The notes: a model not told the origin generated them from the letters alone. 63,441 nucleotides of DNA from Flavobacteriales bacterium (GCA_021741075.1 JAIOYO010000019.1:1-63441), one strand, 5' to 3'; counted from the first letter of the stretch, positions 1 to 9,750 are shown. Translations and numbers: made by a program.

Positions 1-861
1 AATTTCGTGGCTTCCACTACTGTAATTGTTAATCCCAGAAGTAGTCACGTCATATGAGTATCCTACTCTAAATTCCTTTATCTGAACACCTGCCATAATA
101 CCTACAGCATCATCAATTCGATAAGAAACACCAGCCCAAACCATGTTCTTCCATAATGCGCGAACATTGATGTCAAATTGCGTAGATGCTCCATCTGTTT
201 TTAAGAATACAGAAGGATTCAGAGACCAAATTGGGTCGATATCCCAAGTGTATCCTGCCAATGCGTAATAATGACGAGCAACGGTATATTCACTTAACGT
301 TCCACCTTCCTCAAACTTCAATGTTGGTGCAATCAGGTGCTTAGCAGAAATTCCCGCATACAACTTATCAGTATGATAGTAAACACCAAACCCAAGGTCT
401 GGAGCAACTCCATTTGATTTAGAACCAACGATATTAGGATCATTCTCCTGAATAGGATCAAGCTTTGAGCCATCAAGCGTGTTAAACAAAACACCACCTT
501 CGATTCCAATTCCCAAAGTACCAGGCCCTAACGCCAATCTAAACGCGTAAGACAAGTTTACACCACCTGAATACTGGGCGCCAAGTTTATCTGACAGAAT
601 AGATAATCCCACTCCACCGTGCAGAGCCTTCACCGTTGCATCAACGTTGGCCAATGTAGTTATTGGTCGACCATCAAAACCAACCCATTGTTGGCGATGA
701 AGAACATTAGCGCAAATTCCATTATTACTACCTGCATAGCCTGGATTAGCGTAAAGTCTATTGAACATATTCATAGTTAGCTGCGGATCTTGCTGAGCTT
801 GAACCGCTGTTCCCAAAAACAAAAATGTTACAGATGCAATTGTGGTAAAAATCTTTTTCAT
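1..861 (-). CDS. PorP/SprF family type IX secretion membrane protein (3' end outside window)
   Basis: The frame is open from an ATG to the window edge, giving 287 codons with no stop, so the C-terminus is missing. Residues 1-22 form a signal peptide (basic MKK start, hydrophobic core, cleavage after AQA). The mature start QQDPQ, followed by NMFNRLYANPGYAGS and RQQWVGFDG, is typical of PorP/SprF proteins. These are outer-membrane barrels of about 300-340 residues linked to type IX secretion and gliding. Alternating Gly/aromatic strands follow. It is the last visible gene of a minus-strand block after topA and an arginase-like gene. From memory of related genomes, gldK/porK often follows, so T9SS core genes may lie just beyond the left edge (inference). 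Confidence 0.9.
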   Translation of the reverse strand, partial: MKKIFTTIASVTFLFLGTAVQAQQDPQLTMNMFNRLYANPGYAGSNNGICANVLHRQQWVGFDGRPITTLANVDATVKALHGGVGLSILSDKLGAQYSGGVNLSYAFRLALGPGTLGIGIEGGVLFNTLDGSKLDPIQENDPNIVGSKSNGVAPDLGFGVYYHTDKLYAGISAKHLIAPTLKFEEGGTLSEYTVARHYYALAGYTWDIDPIWSLNPSVFLKTDGASTQFDINVRALWKNMVWAGVSYRIDDAVGIMAGVQIKEFRVGYSYDVTTSGINNYSSGSHEI

Positions 862-1018
862 ATCAAGTTGTTCGATTTTCTTCTTTTTCCTTTTTCTGAT
901 CGGGATGGTCCTTTTCAAGAGGCGGCTAAGTAAATAAATATTTCTATCAACATCAAGTTGTTAAATCAATTAATCGACTAAAAACCAACGCAAATATCGG
1001 TGATTCCTTGATTCATCG

Positions 1019-2185
1019 CTATCCTAGCTTCTGAAAAGTTTGCCACCAGCGGTCTGGAACCTCATTTTCACAGGCTCGCTGATAGTCATTGTAGCTACAA
1101 GGAACCATGAAATGACGCTGATATTTTTCTCCTCTTTTTGAAGGATACGGCACTTCCATCCACCATCTGTCGCTACGCTGGCTCTTGTAAAAGATGATAT
1201 CATAGGTCCCTTTCTCGATTGAAACCGTGTATTTCAAGTATTCATTTTTGTCTGCAAATGGATAATCTTGCTTTCGATTGCCAACACCAGAAAGAAAATA
1301 CCACAATACTTGAGCTGTTAATTTAGTTGATTGTAAATCTTCGCAATTGGATAAAGCGTCATATAACCCTATAGATGAAACTTTGTCACTTAGTCCAGCA
1401 TAACGTGCTATGGCACATGTTTCTTCTCCATACAAACCATTGGGCTCTGAACGGTAGTTTGATGGGAAATCGGAACTGCGAATGCAACTCATATCAATAG
1501 AAACTGAATCTGCATTTCTCACGATTGGCTCAACATCTTCAATTTTGTTTTGAACATCTCCTAAACGGTAAACATCGAAATACAACTTCTTCATTAGTTC
1601 CACTTCCGTTACTAGGGCGTGGTGACTTTGATAAGCAAGGTTGCTAAAATTGAAAAGTACATTTGGTTGGTGCAAGATGATTTTTTGCAAATACTGGGTT
1701 GCTTTCATATCAACATTTACGTCTCCAAGATCAAATCGAGAATCGACACAAACCAAATTCACTACTTGTTCGAGTTTTTCGTAAGCCAAGTAATTGGCGT
1801 ACGTAAGATCCTGTCCACCACCTAGAACAATGGCAATCCCGCCTTGCTTAATAATGGCTGCCACTGAGTTGGAAACAGCGTAATAAGTGTCTTCAACAGA
1901 TTCGCCAGGGTTTATATTCCCTAAATCTAGGATGTTGAGCTTTCCGAAATGATCTTTTAATTGATAAAGCTCTTTTCGGATGCTATTCAGTGCTTCAACA
2001 GTTGTTTTGCAAGAACTTCTTCTATCCTCGGCAACTCCAAATAACACAACCGATCCTTTTTCAATATCAGGAAATCCTACTCCTTCTGAGAATGTTTTGA
2101 TGCGGCTTCCAACTGTGCCTTCATCGTTATGCTCTACCAATTCAGAAGGGACAGGCACGAAAAAGATGGCGATATCAGAGACCAT
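1019..2185 (-). CDS. Arginase/formimidoylglutamase-fold protein with lost metal ligands
   Basis: A 388-residue protein of the ureohydrolase (arginase, agmatinase, HutG) superfamily. The fold signature GGGQDLTYANY lies at about 122-132, with VDSRFD at 147-152 and SIDMS at 229-233. Active enzymes bind two Mn ions with GGxHD, DAHxD and SxDxD motifs. Here the first His is Gln125, the His of DAHxD is Arg150, and the second Asp of DxD is Ser233, so three of six ligands are gone. Catalysis by the usual di-manganese mechanism is therefore unlikely. The ATG overlaps the topA stop by one base (TAATG), which implies translational coupling. Databases often label such proteins formimidoylglutamase, but no other hut genes are present. 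The function is unknown. Confidence 0.85.
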   Translation of the reverse strand: MVSDIAIFFVPVPSELVEHNDEGTVGSRIKTFSEGVGFPDIEKGSVVLFGVAEDRRSSCKTTVEALNSIRKELYQLKDHFGKLNILDLGNINPGESVEDTYYAVSNSVAAIIKQGGIAIVLGGGQDLTYANYLAYEKLEQVVNLVCVDSRFDLGDVNVDMKATQYLQKIILHQPNVLFNFSNLAYQSHHALVTEVELMKKLYFDVYRLGDVQNKIEDVEPIVRNADSVSIDMSCIRSSDFPSNYRSEPNGLYGEETCAIARYAGLSDKVSSIGLYDALSNCEDLQSTKLTAQVLWYFLSGVGNRKQDYPFADKNEYLKYTVSIEKGTYDIIFYKSQRSDRWWMEVPYPSKRGEKYQRHFMVPCSYNDYQRACENEVPDRWWQTFQKLG

Positions 2186-4491
2186 TATTTCTTCTTTCGG
2201 ACTGCGCCACGTTTTGGTTTATCTGGTGTTTTTGCAATAATCTCTTTGCAGGCATCTAAGGTCAGCGTTTCTGGGTCAATCCCTTTAGGAATGCGATAAT
2301 TTTTTTTACCGACAGCAATGTAAGGCCCAAAACGACCGTTTTTCACCTGCACGATATCTGCGCCATCCTTAAACTCATTAATCATTGCCTTTGCAATTTC
2401 TTCGCGTTTGGCAATGATGAGTTGAATGGCTACTTCCTTAGTAACGGTCATAGGATCTTCATCTTTCAATGACACATACGACTTACCGTGGCGTACATAA
2501 GGACCAAACTTTCCGATTCCGATGGTAAGTTTTTCTCCTTCAAACTCGCCAATCTCGCGTGGAAGTTTGAACAACTCTAAGGCCTCTTCAAGGGTGACGT
2601 CTTCCATTCTGGTTCCGGCTGGAATGCTGGCAAACTTTGGCTTTTCCTCATTATCTGCTTCGCCAATTTGTACCATTGGGCCAAATCGCCCTAGACGAGA
2701 ATATACATTTCTTCCTGATTTAGGGTCAACTCCTAATAACGTTTCGCCTGTTGCTTTTTTCGCGTTTTCTGCTGTATTGACTGTTGTGATGTGAAACGGT
2801 TTGTAGAATGCATCTATCATAGAAGTCCATTCTTTTTCGCCTTCGGCAATCTCATCAAACTCCTTTTCTACCTGCGCAGTGAAGTTGTAATCTAAGATGT
2901 CGGTAAAATTTTCTACCAAGAAATCGGTTACCACCTTTCCAATGTCCGTAGGAAACAATTTGGTCTTTTCAGCACCCGTAATTTCGGTTCTCACCTCCTC
3001 TTTCATTCCATCAGAGTCGAGAATGATGTAGCCGTATTGACGCTCTACGCCTTCCTTTCCTTCCTTCACCACATAATTCCTGCTTATAATCGTGTTGATG
3101 GTAGGTGCGTAAGTAGATGGACGACCAATTCCGAGCTCCTCGAGTTTCTTTACCAAGCTTGCTTCGGTATATCTTGCTGGTGGTTGCGTAAATCGCTCCA
3201 TTCCCTCCACTTTGGAAGCGCTAAGCCTTTGGCCTACACTCATATTCGGAAGCATTCCTTTGGTGTCCTCTGTTTCATCATCGGTACCTTCGAGATAAGC
3301 TTTAAGGAATCCTTCGAACTTGATTACCTCACCTTGCGCAACGAATCCTAAATCGGAACTTGAAACATCGATATTAACGGTGGTGCGCTCCAATTGGGCA
3401 TCTTCCATTTGAGACGCAATGGTGCGTTTCCAAATCATATCGTAGAGGCGCTGATGACCAGCATCGCCTTTCACCGCCTGCTTATCCATGTAAGTGGGAC
3501 GTATAGCCTCATGCGCTTCTTGCGCACCTTTCGATTTTGAACTATAGCGTCTGGTTTTTACATACTCGGCACCATATAGTTTGATGATTTCCTCTTTTGC
3601 CGCATTTATGGCAAGGTCGGATAGGTTGACGCTATCCGTTCTCATATAGGTAATGCTCCCTTGCTCGTATAAATCTTGGGCAATTTTCATGGTTTTGGTA
3701 ACGCCATAGCCCAACTTACGACTTGCTTCTTGTTGCAAGGTTGATGTAGTAAACGGTGCGGCAGGCGTTCGTTTTGCAGGTTTTTTCTGCAGGTCTGTGA
3801 CCGAGAATGATGCGTTTTCGCAACCAGCAATGAAGTTGCGGGTTTCATTTAGCGTATCAAATCGTTTAGAAAGCTCGGCTCTAAACTCCAGCCCATCTAC
3901 ATTGAAAAAGGCTAAAACTCTGAATGCTGAAGTTGACTGAAATTCTTCTATTTCGCGTTCGCGTTCTACAATAATTCTGACAGAAACCGACTGAACCCTG
4001 CCTGCAGAGAGGTTTGGCTTTACTTTTTTCCAAAGAACTGGCGAAAGCTCATATCCAACCAAGCGATCTAATATTCTTCGGGCTTGTTGTGCATTGACCA
4101 AGTCGATATTTAAAGTCCGAGGGTTTTCTACGGCATTTAAAATGGCTGACTTGGTGATTTCGTGAAAGACGATTCGTCTTGTTTTATCATTTTTCAACCC
4201 TAAAGCTTCTTGCAAGTGCCACGAAATGGCTTCTCCTTCGCGGTCCTCATCCGATGCCAACCACACTAGTTCGGCTTCTTTACTTAGTTTCTTTAGTTCT
4301 TGAACAAGCTTTTCCTTGTCTTTTGGGATTACGTACTCTGGTTTGTAATTGTTGTCTACATCAACAGAAAGCTTTTTGGAAGGAAGGTCACGGATGTGTC
4401 CGAAACTGGATTTTACAGTGAAATCTTTTCCAAGAAACCCTTCTATGGTCTTAGCTTTTGCAGGTGACTCAACAATTACAAGGTTCTTCAT
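2185..4491 (-). CDS. topA: DNA topoisomerase I (type IA)
   Basis: A 768-residue enzyme that relaxes negative supercoils through a 5'-phosphotyrosine intermediate. The Toprim domain carries VESPAKAKTIEGFLG at residues 6-20 and the acidic DEDREGEA motif near 80-87. The catalytic tyrosine is Tyr282 in YMRTDS. The C-terminal third holds repeated GRFGPxVxxG-type modules and ends in a basic tail (KPKRGAVRKKK), replacing the zinc ribbons of enterobacterial TopA, as is usual in Bacteroidota. Length is normal for the phylum. It is the first gene of a minus-strand unit. The 263 bp upstream hold purine-rich sequence and no gene I can support. Confidence 0.97.
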   Translation of the reverse strand: MKNLVIVESPAKAKTIEGFLGKDFTVKSSFGHIRDLPSKKLSVDVDNNYKPEYVIPKDKEKLVQELKKLSKEAELVWLASDEDREGEAISWHLQEALGLKNDKTRRIVFHEITKSAILNAVENPRTLNIDLVNAQQARRILDRLVGYELSPVLWKKVKPNLSAGRVQSVSVRIIVEREREIEEFQSTSAFRVLAFFNVDGLEFRAELSKRFDTLNETRNFIAGCENASFSVTDLQKKPAKRTPAAPFTTSTLQQEASRKLGYGVTKTMKIAQDLYEQGSITYMRTDSVNLSDLAINAAKEEIIKLYGAEYVKTRRYSSKSKGAQEAHEAIRPTYMDKQAVKGDAGHQRLYDMIWKRTIASQMEDAQLERTTVNIDVSSSDLGFVAQGEVIKFEGFLKAYLEGTDDETEDTKGMLPNMSVGQRLSASKVEGMERFTQPPARYTEASLVKKLEELGIGRPSTYAPTINTIISRNYVVKEGKEGVERQYGYIILDSDGMKEEVRTEITGAEKTKLFPTDIGKVVTDFLVENFTDILDYNFTAQVEKEFDEIAEGEKEWTSMIDAFYKPFHITTVNTAENAKKATGETLLGVDPKSGRNVYSRLGRFGPMVQIGEADNEEKPKFASIPAGTRMEDVTLEEALELFKLPREIGEFEGEKLTIGIGKFGPYVRHGKSYVSLKDEDPMTVTKEVAIQLIIAKREEIAKAMINEFKDGADIVQVKNGRFGPYIAVGKKNYRIPKGIDPETLTLDACKEIIAKTPDKPKRGAVRKKK

Positions 4492-4754
4492 ACGGTTGGT
4501 TTGGAAATCAATTTAGGGGCACAAAGAAAACTATTTATTGAAACGGGGGACGAGAGATGATAGATGAGAGCTATAAGATAGAGAGATAAAGAGATAAGAA
4601 AAAAGGTGAAAATGAAAAAGGAGAAAAGGAAAATTGGGCTATCAATTACCTAGAGACAATAATGTTACATTGATTGAAAAAAAATCGATAGATGCTGGCG
4701 CAGATGTAATTCCAGCAGACACCTTATCGACAGGTGCTGACGGTTAGTTCGGCC

Positions 4755-5750
4755 TTAAGCCCTCGGAAGCATCACGGAAAATTTGGCCCCGCTTGGCTTG
4801 TTGTCTTGAATTGTGATGGTTCCATCATGTTTTTCTACCAAGAGTTTTACGAGATAAAGTCCGATGCCGGTGCCTTTAGTCTGTCGGACATCTTCGTTTC
4901 CTCTTCTATAAAATCGGTCGAAAACCTTTTTTTTCTCACTGTTCGGAATGCCTTCGCCTTGGTCTGCGACTAAAAATTCGATTGAATCGGTACCACTGAC
5001 TGATATTTCTACTGTGACTTGGCTACCTGCACCATATTTAATGGCGTTATCAATGAGATTGATGACAATGCTCTGTATGGCCATTTTGTCAATCTCAGCT
5101 TCTATTCCATCTTGAATGGTTGTTTTGAGTCTTCCGTCTTCCAATTCTTTGGAATAGGTAGTTCGAATTTGACTGGTAAGTAATTCTGAAAAATTGACCT
5201 TCTCTTTATTCAATGGAAGTCCGCCCGACTCTACTTTATTTACAAGGAGTAGATTCTCTACTAGGTTTTCTAGTCGGTCTGTGTCGGCAAGTGCTCTCTT
5301 ATATAGTTGTAGTTTTTTTTCTTCGGGAAGTTCTCTCGTATTGAGCGTTTGCAATTGCAGTTTAATGGCAGCTAATGGCGATTTTAATTCGTGGGTAACG
5401 GAAAGAAGAAAATTCTTCTGTTGCTCCGCCAAGTTCAATTCTTTGGCAATACTTCTACGAACGGCCCAAAAACCAAGAAGGAGTATAAAAACAAAAACGG
5501 CACCCTCGCCAAGCACCATCCAAATACGAAGGGTTAACTTTTGGTCTAGTTCTGCTTTTTGAATAAGCTGTTCTGGCCCGGCCAATTCTGAAACGCTGAG
5601 CATTTCTAATTTCAGAGTGTAGATTTCCGTGTTGAGTTCAACGAGCATAAACGCCCACCAGACAAATTGTATGAGTACGTAAAACCCTAAAAAGTAAATA
5701 AGCACCCCTTTGGGTGCTTTAAAACTGGATTTCTTGCTTAACCAAGACAT
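4755..5750 (-). CDS. Membrane sensor histidine kinase (HisKA class)
   Basis: A 331-residue transmembrane kinase. TM segments lie at about 16-37 and 76-97 and enclose a short extracytoplasmic loop of about 38 residues with no recognisable sensor domain. The HisKA box is SVTHELKSP with phospho-acceptor His120. The ATPase boxes are NLIDNAIKYG (N), DQGEGIP (G1) and GTGIGLYLVK (G2), all intact. The start codon overlaps the stop of the upstream response regulator by one base (TAATG). It is the third gene of a kinase-regulator-kinase operon. The HisKA type does not usually pair with a NarL-type regulator, so its partner is uncertain. A terminator-like hairpin lies in codons 11-17. Confidence 0.92.
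   Translation of the reverse strand: MSWLSKKSSFKAPKGVLIYFLGFYVLIQFVWWAFMLVELNTEIYTLKLEMLSVSELAGPEQLIQKAELDQKLTLRIWMVLGEGAVFVFILLLGFWAVRRSIAKELNLAEQQKNFLLSVTHELKSPLAAIKLQLQTLNTRELPEEKKLQLYKRALADTDRLENLVENLLLVNKVESGGLPLNKEKVNFSELLTSQIRTTYSKELEDGRLKTTIQDGIEAEIDKMAIQSIVINLIDNAIKYGAGSQVTVEISVSGTDSIEFLVADQGEGIPNSEKKKVFDRFYRRGNEDVRQTKGTGIGLYLVKLLVEKHDGTITIQDNKPSGAKFSVMLPRA
5700..5719 (-). promoter_or_regulatory. Terminator-like hairpin inside the kinase reading frame
   Basis: An 8-bp perfect stem (AAGCACCC / GGGTGCTT, 4-nt loop) lies near the 5' end of the kinase gene. On the coding strand it is followed by a T-rich run (ATTTACTTTTTAG). It could attenuate transcription of the kinase relative to the two genes upstream, or it may be coincidence within codons. 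Confidence 0.3.
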
Positions 5751-6394
5751 TACCGAATTTCGAGTAGTTGACCTTGCTCAATGGCAAACCGAACTAGCCC
5801 TACTACGTTTTTAACCCTCAGTTTTTTGATGAGATTGCGTTTGTGCGTTTCTACTGTTCTGAGACTTATGTTGATTTGTTCGGCAATTTCTTGATTTGTG
5901 TATTCTTTAGCCACGAAGTGAAGCACTTCTTTTTCTCGGTTACTTAGTACAACTTCATCATCTTCTCCATCGGATGTAATAGATTGAGTCATTATGTCAA
6001 GCACTTCCTGCCCGTAATAACTACCTCCTTTCATTACGGTATCAATTGCTAGAAGAACCTCTTGATGTGCAGCATTTTTTAAGATATAGCCTGATGCTCC
6101 TGCTTTTAGCATCCTTCTAATCACTTGGACTTCTTCGTGCATAGAAAACGCTAATACCTTTACTTTTGGCCATCGTTGTTTGATGGTTTCTGTGGTGGTT
6201 ACGTCCAACTTACCATCCATGTTTATGTCCATCAGCACAACATCTGGAACTTGTTTTTCAATACACTTTATGGCTTCTGCACCATTCTTAGCCTCGCAGG
6301 TTACCTCAAGGTTTAAAGCTTTTTCTAACAGGGATACAATTCCACTTCTTAAAATGGGGTGGTCGTCTACCACTAGTAATCTAACTTTGTTCAT
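5750..6394 (-). CDS. Response regulator, NarL/LuxR type
   Basis: A 214-residue DNA-binding response regulator. The receiver domain (residues 1-120) has the acidic pair Asp10-Asp11, the phosphorylation site Asp56 in VVLMDINMDG, and a lysine in the GYILKNA loop. The C-terminal LuxR-type helix-turn-helix (about 145-205) starts LSNREKEVLHFVA and contains NQEIAEQINISLRTVETHK. This architecture pairs with HisKA_3 kinases such as the gene directly upstream, with whose stop it overlaps by four bases (ATGA). It probably acts as the transcriptional output of the 1119-residue sensor kinase. Targets are unknown. Confidence 0.94.
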   Translation of the reverse strand: MNKVRLLVVDDHPILRSGIVSLLEKALNLEVTCEAKNGAEAIKCIEKQVPDVVLMDINMDGKLDVTTTETIKQRWPKVKVLAFSMHEEVQVIRRMLKAGASGYILKNAAHQEVLLAIDTVMKGGSYYGQEVLDIMTQSITSDGEDDEVVLSNREKEVLHFVAKEYTNQEIAEQINISLRTVETHKRNLIKKLRVKNVVGLVRFAIEQGQLLEIR

Positions 6395-9300
6395 TTTGGG
6401 GTCTTTGGAACATCAATATTAATAAGAGTCCCCGATTTTTCGGCACTCTCAATGTCAATTTGTCCATTCATGGAGTTTACACGCGATATGACGTTAGTTA
6501 ATCCAATTCCACTAGATGCTCCATGAATATCGAAACCAACGCCATCGTCTTCTACCGATAAATTCAAAGAGTCGCCATGATCAATTAAACTGACAAATAC
6601 CTTTTTACAAGACGCGTGTTTCTGAATATTATTAAGTAGTTCCTGCAGAATTCGATACAAATTCACTTCTATCAATTGATTATATCTTGCTTCGATATCT
6701 ATATAATCGAACTTCACGTTGATTCCTGATCGATCATGCAGATTGCTGCATGTTTGATTAATGGCCTCCTTGAGTCCAAAGCTTTCTAGCACTTCGGGCA
6801 TCAAATCGTGAGAAATATTTCTCACTTCCCGAATTGCTTCTTGAAGATTTGAATTCAGTTTACTTAGATCTGCAGTTATGGTTTCTACATCATTGTCAGA
6901 AACTTCTTGCCGTATTTGTGAAACCTGAAGTGTAATTGCTGATAGCACTTGACCAATTCCATCGTGTAATTCTGCTCCAAGACGCTTTCGCTCCTGTTCC
7001 TGACCTCGTAGTACAGCGTTCATTACTGTTTGTTCTCGATCGCGTTCTGCCGTAATATCGCGGATAATAAGGATAGCCTTATAGAATTTCTCACCATGGA
7101 ATATACCAATGTACTTTCGAGAATAGATTAACCTAGAACCGTCTGGTCCTTTATAGGTTTCACTTAACTCAAAATTGAGTCCTTCTGTTTTGAGCCGATT
7201 AAAGCTTGCTCGTAACACTTCAACTCTATCTAGGTTTTCACTGAAATCAAAGATGGTTGATCCAACAACATCTTCAATAGTTAACCCTTGTGCTGTTTTA
7301 TTAATGGATTCGAACACTCCGTCTTCACTAATAATTGCGATAAAATCTTCAACATTATCAAAAATTAGCCTAAGCCTTTCTTCAGATTGTTGAAGTTTGA
7401 TTTCTTGATCTCGTTTGTCCGTTCTATCACGCATTAAGGATTGGATATACACTTGATTACCCTCAATTCGTTTTACAAATCGAACTTCAACTGGAACTTC
7501 AGTTCCGTTTTTATGAAAAACCTTGGTATCAAAGGTCTGAGGTACATTTACCTCAAGCAGTTCGAGAAACCGTTGATAAAGTTTTCCTTTCCAAACTGGA
7601 TCTATTTGAAAGGCTTTCATATTCAACAATTCGTCTCTCGTATAGCCAAGCATTTCTGTTGCTACTTGATTCACGTCCAGAATATTCTGTTCCACATCAT
7701 GAAAAAAGAAAGCGTCTCCAGAATTCAGAGAGAGAGACTCAAGTCGATCTTGAGTCAATTTAGCGGCACGCTCAGCCAAAACTTTGGTTGTCATATCGAT
7801 AGAGCAGGAATAGAACCCTATCACTTCTCCATGTTCAGAATAATCTGGTGCCAAGGCAACGTTGAAATAGCGATAGGCACCATCGGCCATTGTACCTTCG
7901 TATTCGTACGCGACAGTTTCTCCCGATAGCACTTTATTGAATTGCGGCTGTAATTTCATTACCGCATCTTCCCCTATTACATCTCCAATATATTTCCCTT
8001 CCATTTTTCGAGGGTTTTGCCCTAGATGATGGTATGCATCATTGAGAAAAACATACTTCAAATCCGTAGAAATTCGGGAGATATAGATTGGAATAGCGTT
8101 TAGTGTGGCTCGAATGTCGGCTTCGCTTCGTTCCAAGATTTTGGTGGTTCTTTCCAACTTAAGTTCCGTTTTTTTTCTCAGGTGGATTTCCTTCTTTTGG
8201 GCAAGATGTAAAAGCCTATTGTCTATAAATCGAGCTGCATGTCCTGCCAGATCCCTCATTTGCATCAACTCATATTCGGTGAAGCCTTCCTGATTACCTA
8301 ACCTTGTGAAGTCCAGCGTACCTAAGATTTTATCGTGGCTTTTTAATGGCAAGTAAACAAAGGAAGAAGGCACTATTAACGGATTGACTCCTTCTTGAGC
8401 GGATTTTTTACGAAGCTCTTCGGGCAGTTTAGATGCGAAATATTCTTTACCAGATTCTACGACTTTTCCAACCATACCTTCGCCAATTTCCAGCTCCCGT
8501 TTCTTCAATCGCTTTTCAATTTCGGTCTTTACTTGAATGTCGTTATGGTGGAGTGCTACCAGTTGAATCTTGTTCGTCTCCTCGTTAAGTAATTGTACAT
8601 CGGTTACTACGTCAAAATAGTTGGTAATTCGGACACATAAAATTTGTAATACCTGCAACAAATCAGAATCCACATCAGTTAGGATTGAAGACACATCAAG
8701 TTTAAACTCTGCCCACTTTTTTTCCTTTTCTAGCTGGTTCTCAGCAGATTGTCTCTTAAATGTTTCAATAGCCTCTCGCTCTTTTAAAATTCCGTTTTCA
8801 ACAAATAACGACACGTACTCTCCAAGTCGTCTTATTCTGCTTATTTGAACATCGTTAAAAGGACTATCACCCTCGAGTCGTGTAACATTTAGCGAGCCCA
8901 ACACACCATTTGCGCCTTTTAATGGAACGTACAGCATACTTCTAGGAACTATTCGTGAATCGATCGAGCGCGGACCGACCCGCATTTCCTCAGGGACATC
9001 ATTGAGAAGAATCTCCTCGCCCGTTTCAATTACGGAACCAACTAGTCCTTGTCCCTTTCTCACCAATCTATGGTTGAACAGTTTTAGAATAATGTTTCGC
9101 ACCTCTTCGTCCAGATGGTAAACAGCCTCCGGACGAATGATTCCAGTTTCGTGATGCAGTATCGATACATCGCAAACTCCTCCAAAATAGTGAGAAACAC
9201 TTTCTGCCAATTCTTGTAAGCCCGTTGGATACTTATTCGTTGGTTTAGACAATATCTGTGCTGCTTTTAGCAAAAATTCGTTGTATTGATTTAAGCTATC

Positions 9301-9750
9301 AAGTTCTTGCTGCTTTTCTACAGTCTCTGTTAAATCAGTAGTATATCCTAAACATTTGATTGGTTTTCCTTCGACATTGCGTTCATAAACATACTCTTCG
9401 CCCCTAAACCAAAGCCACTTACCACTGGCGTGCTTCATTCGATAATTAAACTGAACACAGTTATTATCGTCCAGCAGCTGTAGTTTTTTGGCTGCTTGTT
9501 TAAACTCATTAACATCTTCGGGATGAACCAAAGAACGAATGGCTCTTCCTGTTTTCATTTTCTCGGATTCGGCCAATCCAAGAATTTTCTTCAGAGTCCA
9601 AGAACGGTAGAGATTCACATCATTTTCTAAGTCATGGATGTAAATCATACCTGGAATACGGTCAAATACCGATTCTAGAAAAGCCCTGTCTCGCTGAATC
9701 TTTTCGAACAGCGTTGAATCATAGGAGGGTTTGGAAGATATCTTGCTCAC
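6391..9750 (-). CDS. Soluble PAS/GAF multi-sensor histidine kinase (HisKA_3, NarX-like core)
   Basis: A 1119-residue kinase without transmembrane segments. The order is PAS with PAC motif (about 25-145), GAF (150-325), GAF (345-515), then three PAS domains (about 545-665, 668-790, 795-905), then HisKA_3 and HATPase. The phospho-acceptor is His929 in LGAELHDGIGQ. The ATPase N box is LQELLNNIQKHA and the G1 box is DDGVGFD. The two GAF domains are similar (both contain a GxGxVGxV..G pattern and a PEE(M/L)R stretch), which suggests internal duplication. Six stacked input modules point to cytoplasmic integration of small-molecule, redox or light signals. It heads the three-gene operon with a NarL-type regulator, its likely cognate partner. 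Confidence 0.93.
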   Translation of the reverse strand: MSKISSKPSYDSTLFEKIQRDRAFLESVFDRIPGMIYIHDLENDVNLYRSWTLKKILGLAESEKMKTGRAIRSLVHPEDVNEFKQAAKKLQLLDDNNCVQFNYRMKHASGKWLWFRGEEYVYERNVEGKPIKCLGYTTDLTETVEKQQELDSLNQYNEFLLKAAQILSKPTNKYPTGLQELAESVSHYFGGVCDVSILHHETGIIRPEAVYHLDEEVRNIILKLFNHRLVRKGQGLVGSVIETGEEILLNDVPEEMRVGPRSIDSRIVPRSMLYVPLKGANGVLGSLNVTRLEGDSPFNDVQISRIRRLGEYVSLFVENGILKEREAIETFKRQSAENQLEKEKKWAEFKLDVSSILTDVDSDLLQVLQILCVRITNYFDVVTDVQLLNEETNKIQLVALHHNDIQVKTEIEKRLKKRELEIGEGMVGKVVESGKEYFASKLPEELRKKSAQEGVNPLIVPSSFVYLPLKSHDKILGTLDFTRLGNQEGFTEYELMQMRDLAGHAARFIDNRLLHLAQKKEIHLRKKTELKLERTTKILERSEADIRATLNAIPIYISRISTDLKYVFLNDAYHHLGQNPRKMEGKYIGDVIGEDAVMKLQPQFNKVLSGETVAYEYEGTMADGAYRYFNVALAPDYSEHGEVIGFYSCSIDMTTKVLAERAAKLTQDRLESLSLNSGDAFFFHDVEQNILDVNQVATEMLGYTRDELLNMKAFQIDPVWKGKLYQRFLELLEVNVPQTFDTKVFHKNGTEVPVEVRFVKRIEGNQVYIQSLMRDRTDKRDQEIKLQQSEERLRLIFDNVEDFIAIISEDGVFESINKTAQGLTIEDVVGSTIFDFSENLDRVEVLRASFNRLKTEGLNFELSETYKGPDGSRLIYSRKYIGIFHGEKFYKAILIIRDITAERDREQTVMNAVLRGQEQERKRLGAELHDGIGQVLSAITLQVSQIRQEVSDNDVETITADLSKLNSNLQEAIREVRNISHDLMPEVLESFGLKEAINQTCSNLHDRSGINVKFDYIDIEARYNQLIEVNLYRILQELLNNIQKHASCKKVFVSLIDHGDSLNLSVEDDGVGFDIHGASSGIGLTNVISRVNSMNGQIDIESAEKSGTLINIDVPKTPK

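Noticed and set aside
1019..2185. Annotation as an active formimidoylglutamase (hutG)
   Set aside because: Key metal ligands are replaced and no histidine-degradation genes are nearby.
4622..4747. Open stretch of about 40 codons on the plus strand ending ...DAGADVIPADTLSTGADG
   Set aside because: It has no ATG start and no recognised homology. It could be a decayed 3' gene fragment but I cannot support it; the rest of the 263-bp gap is purine-rich with no feature seen.
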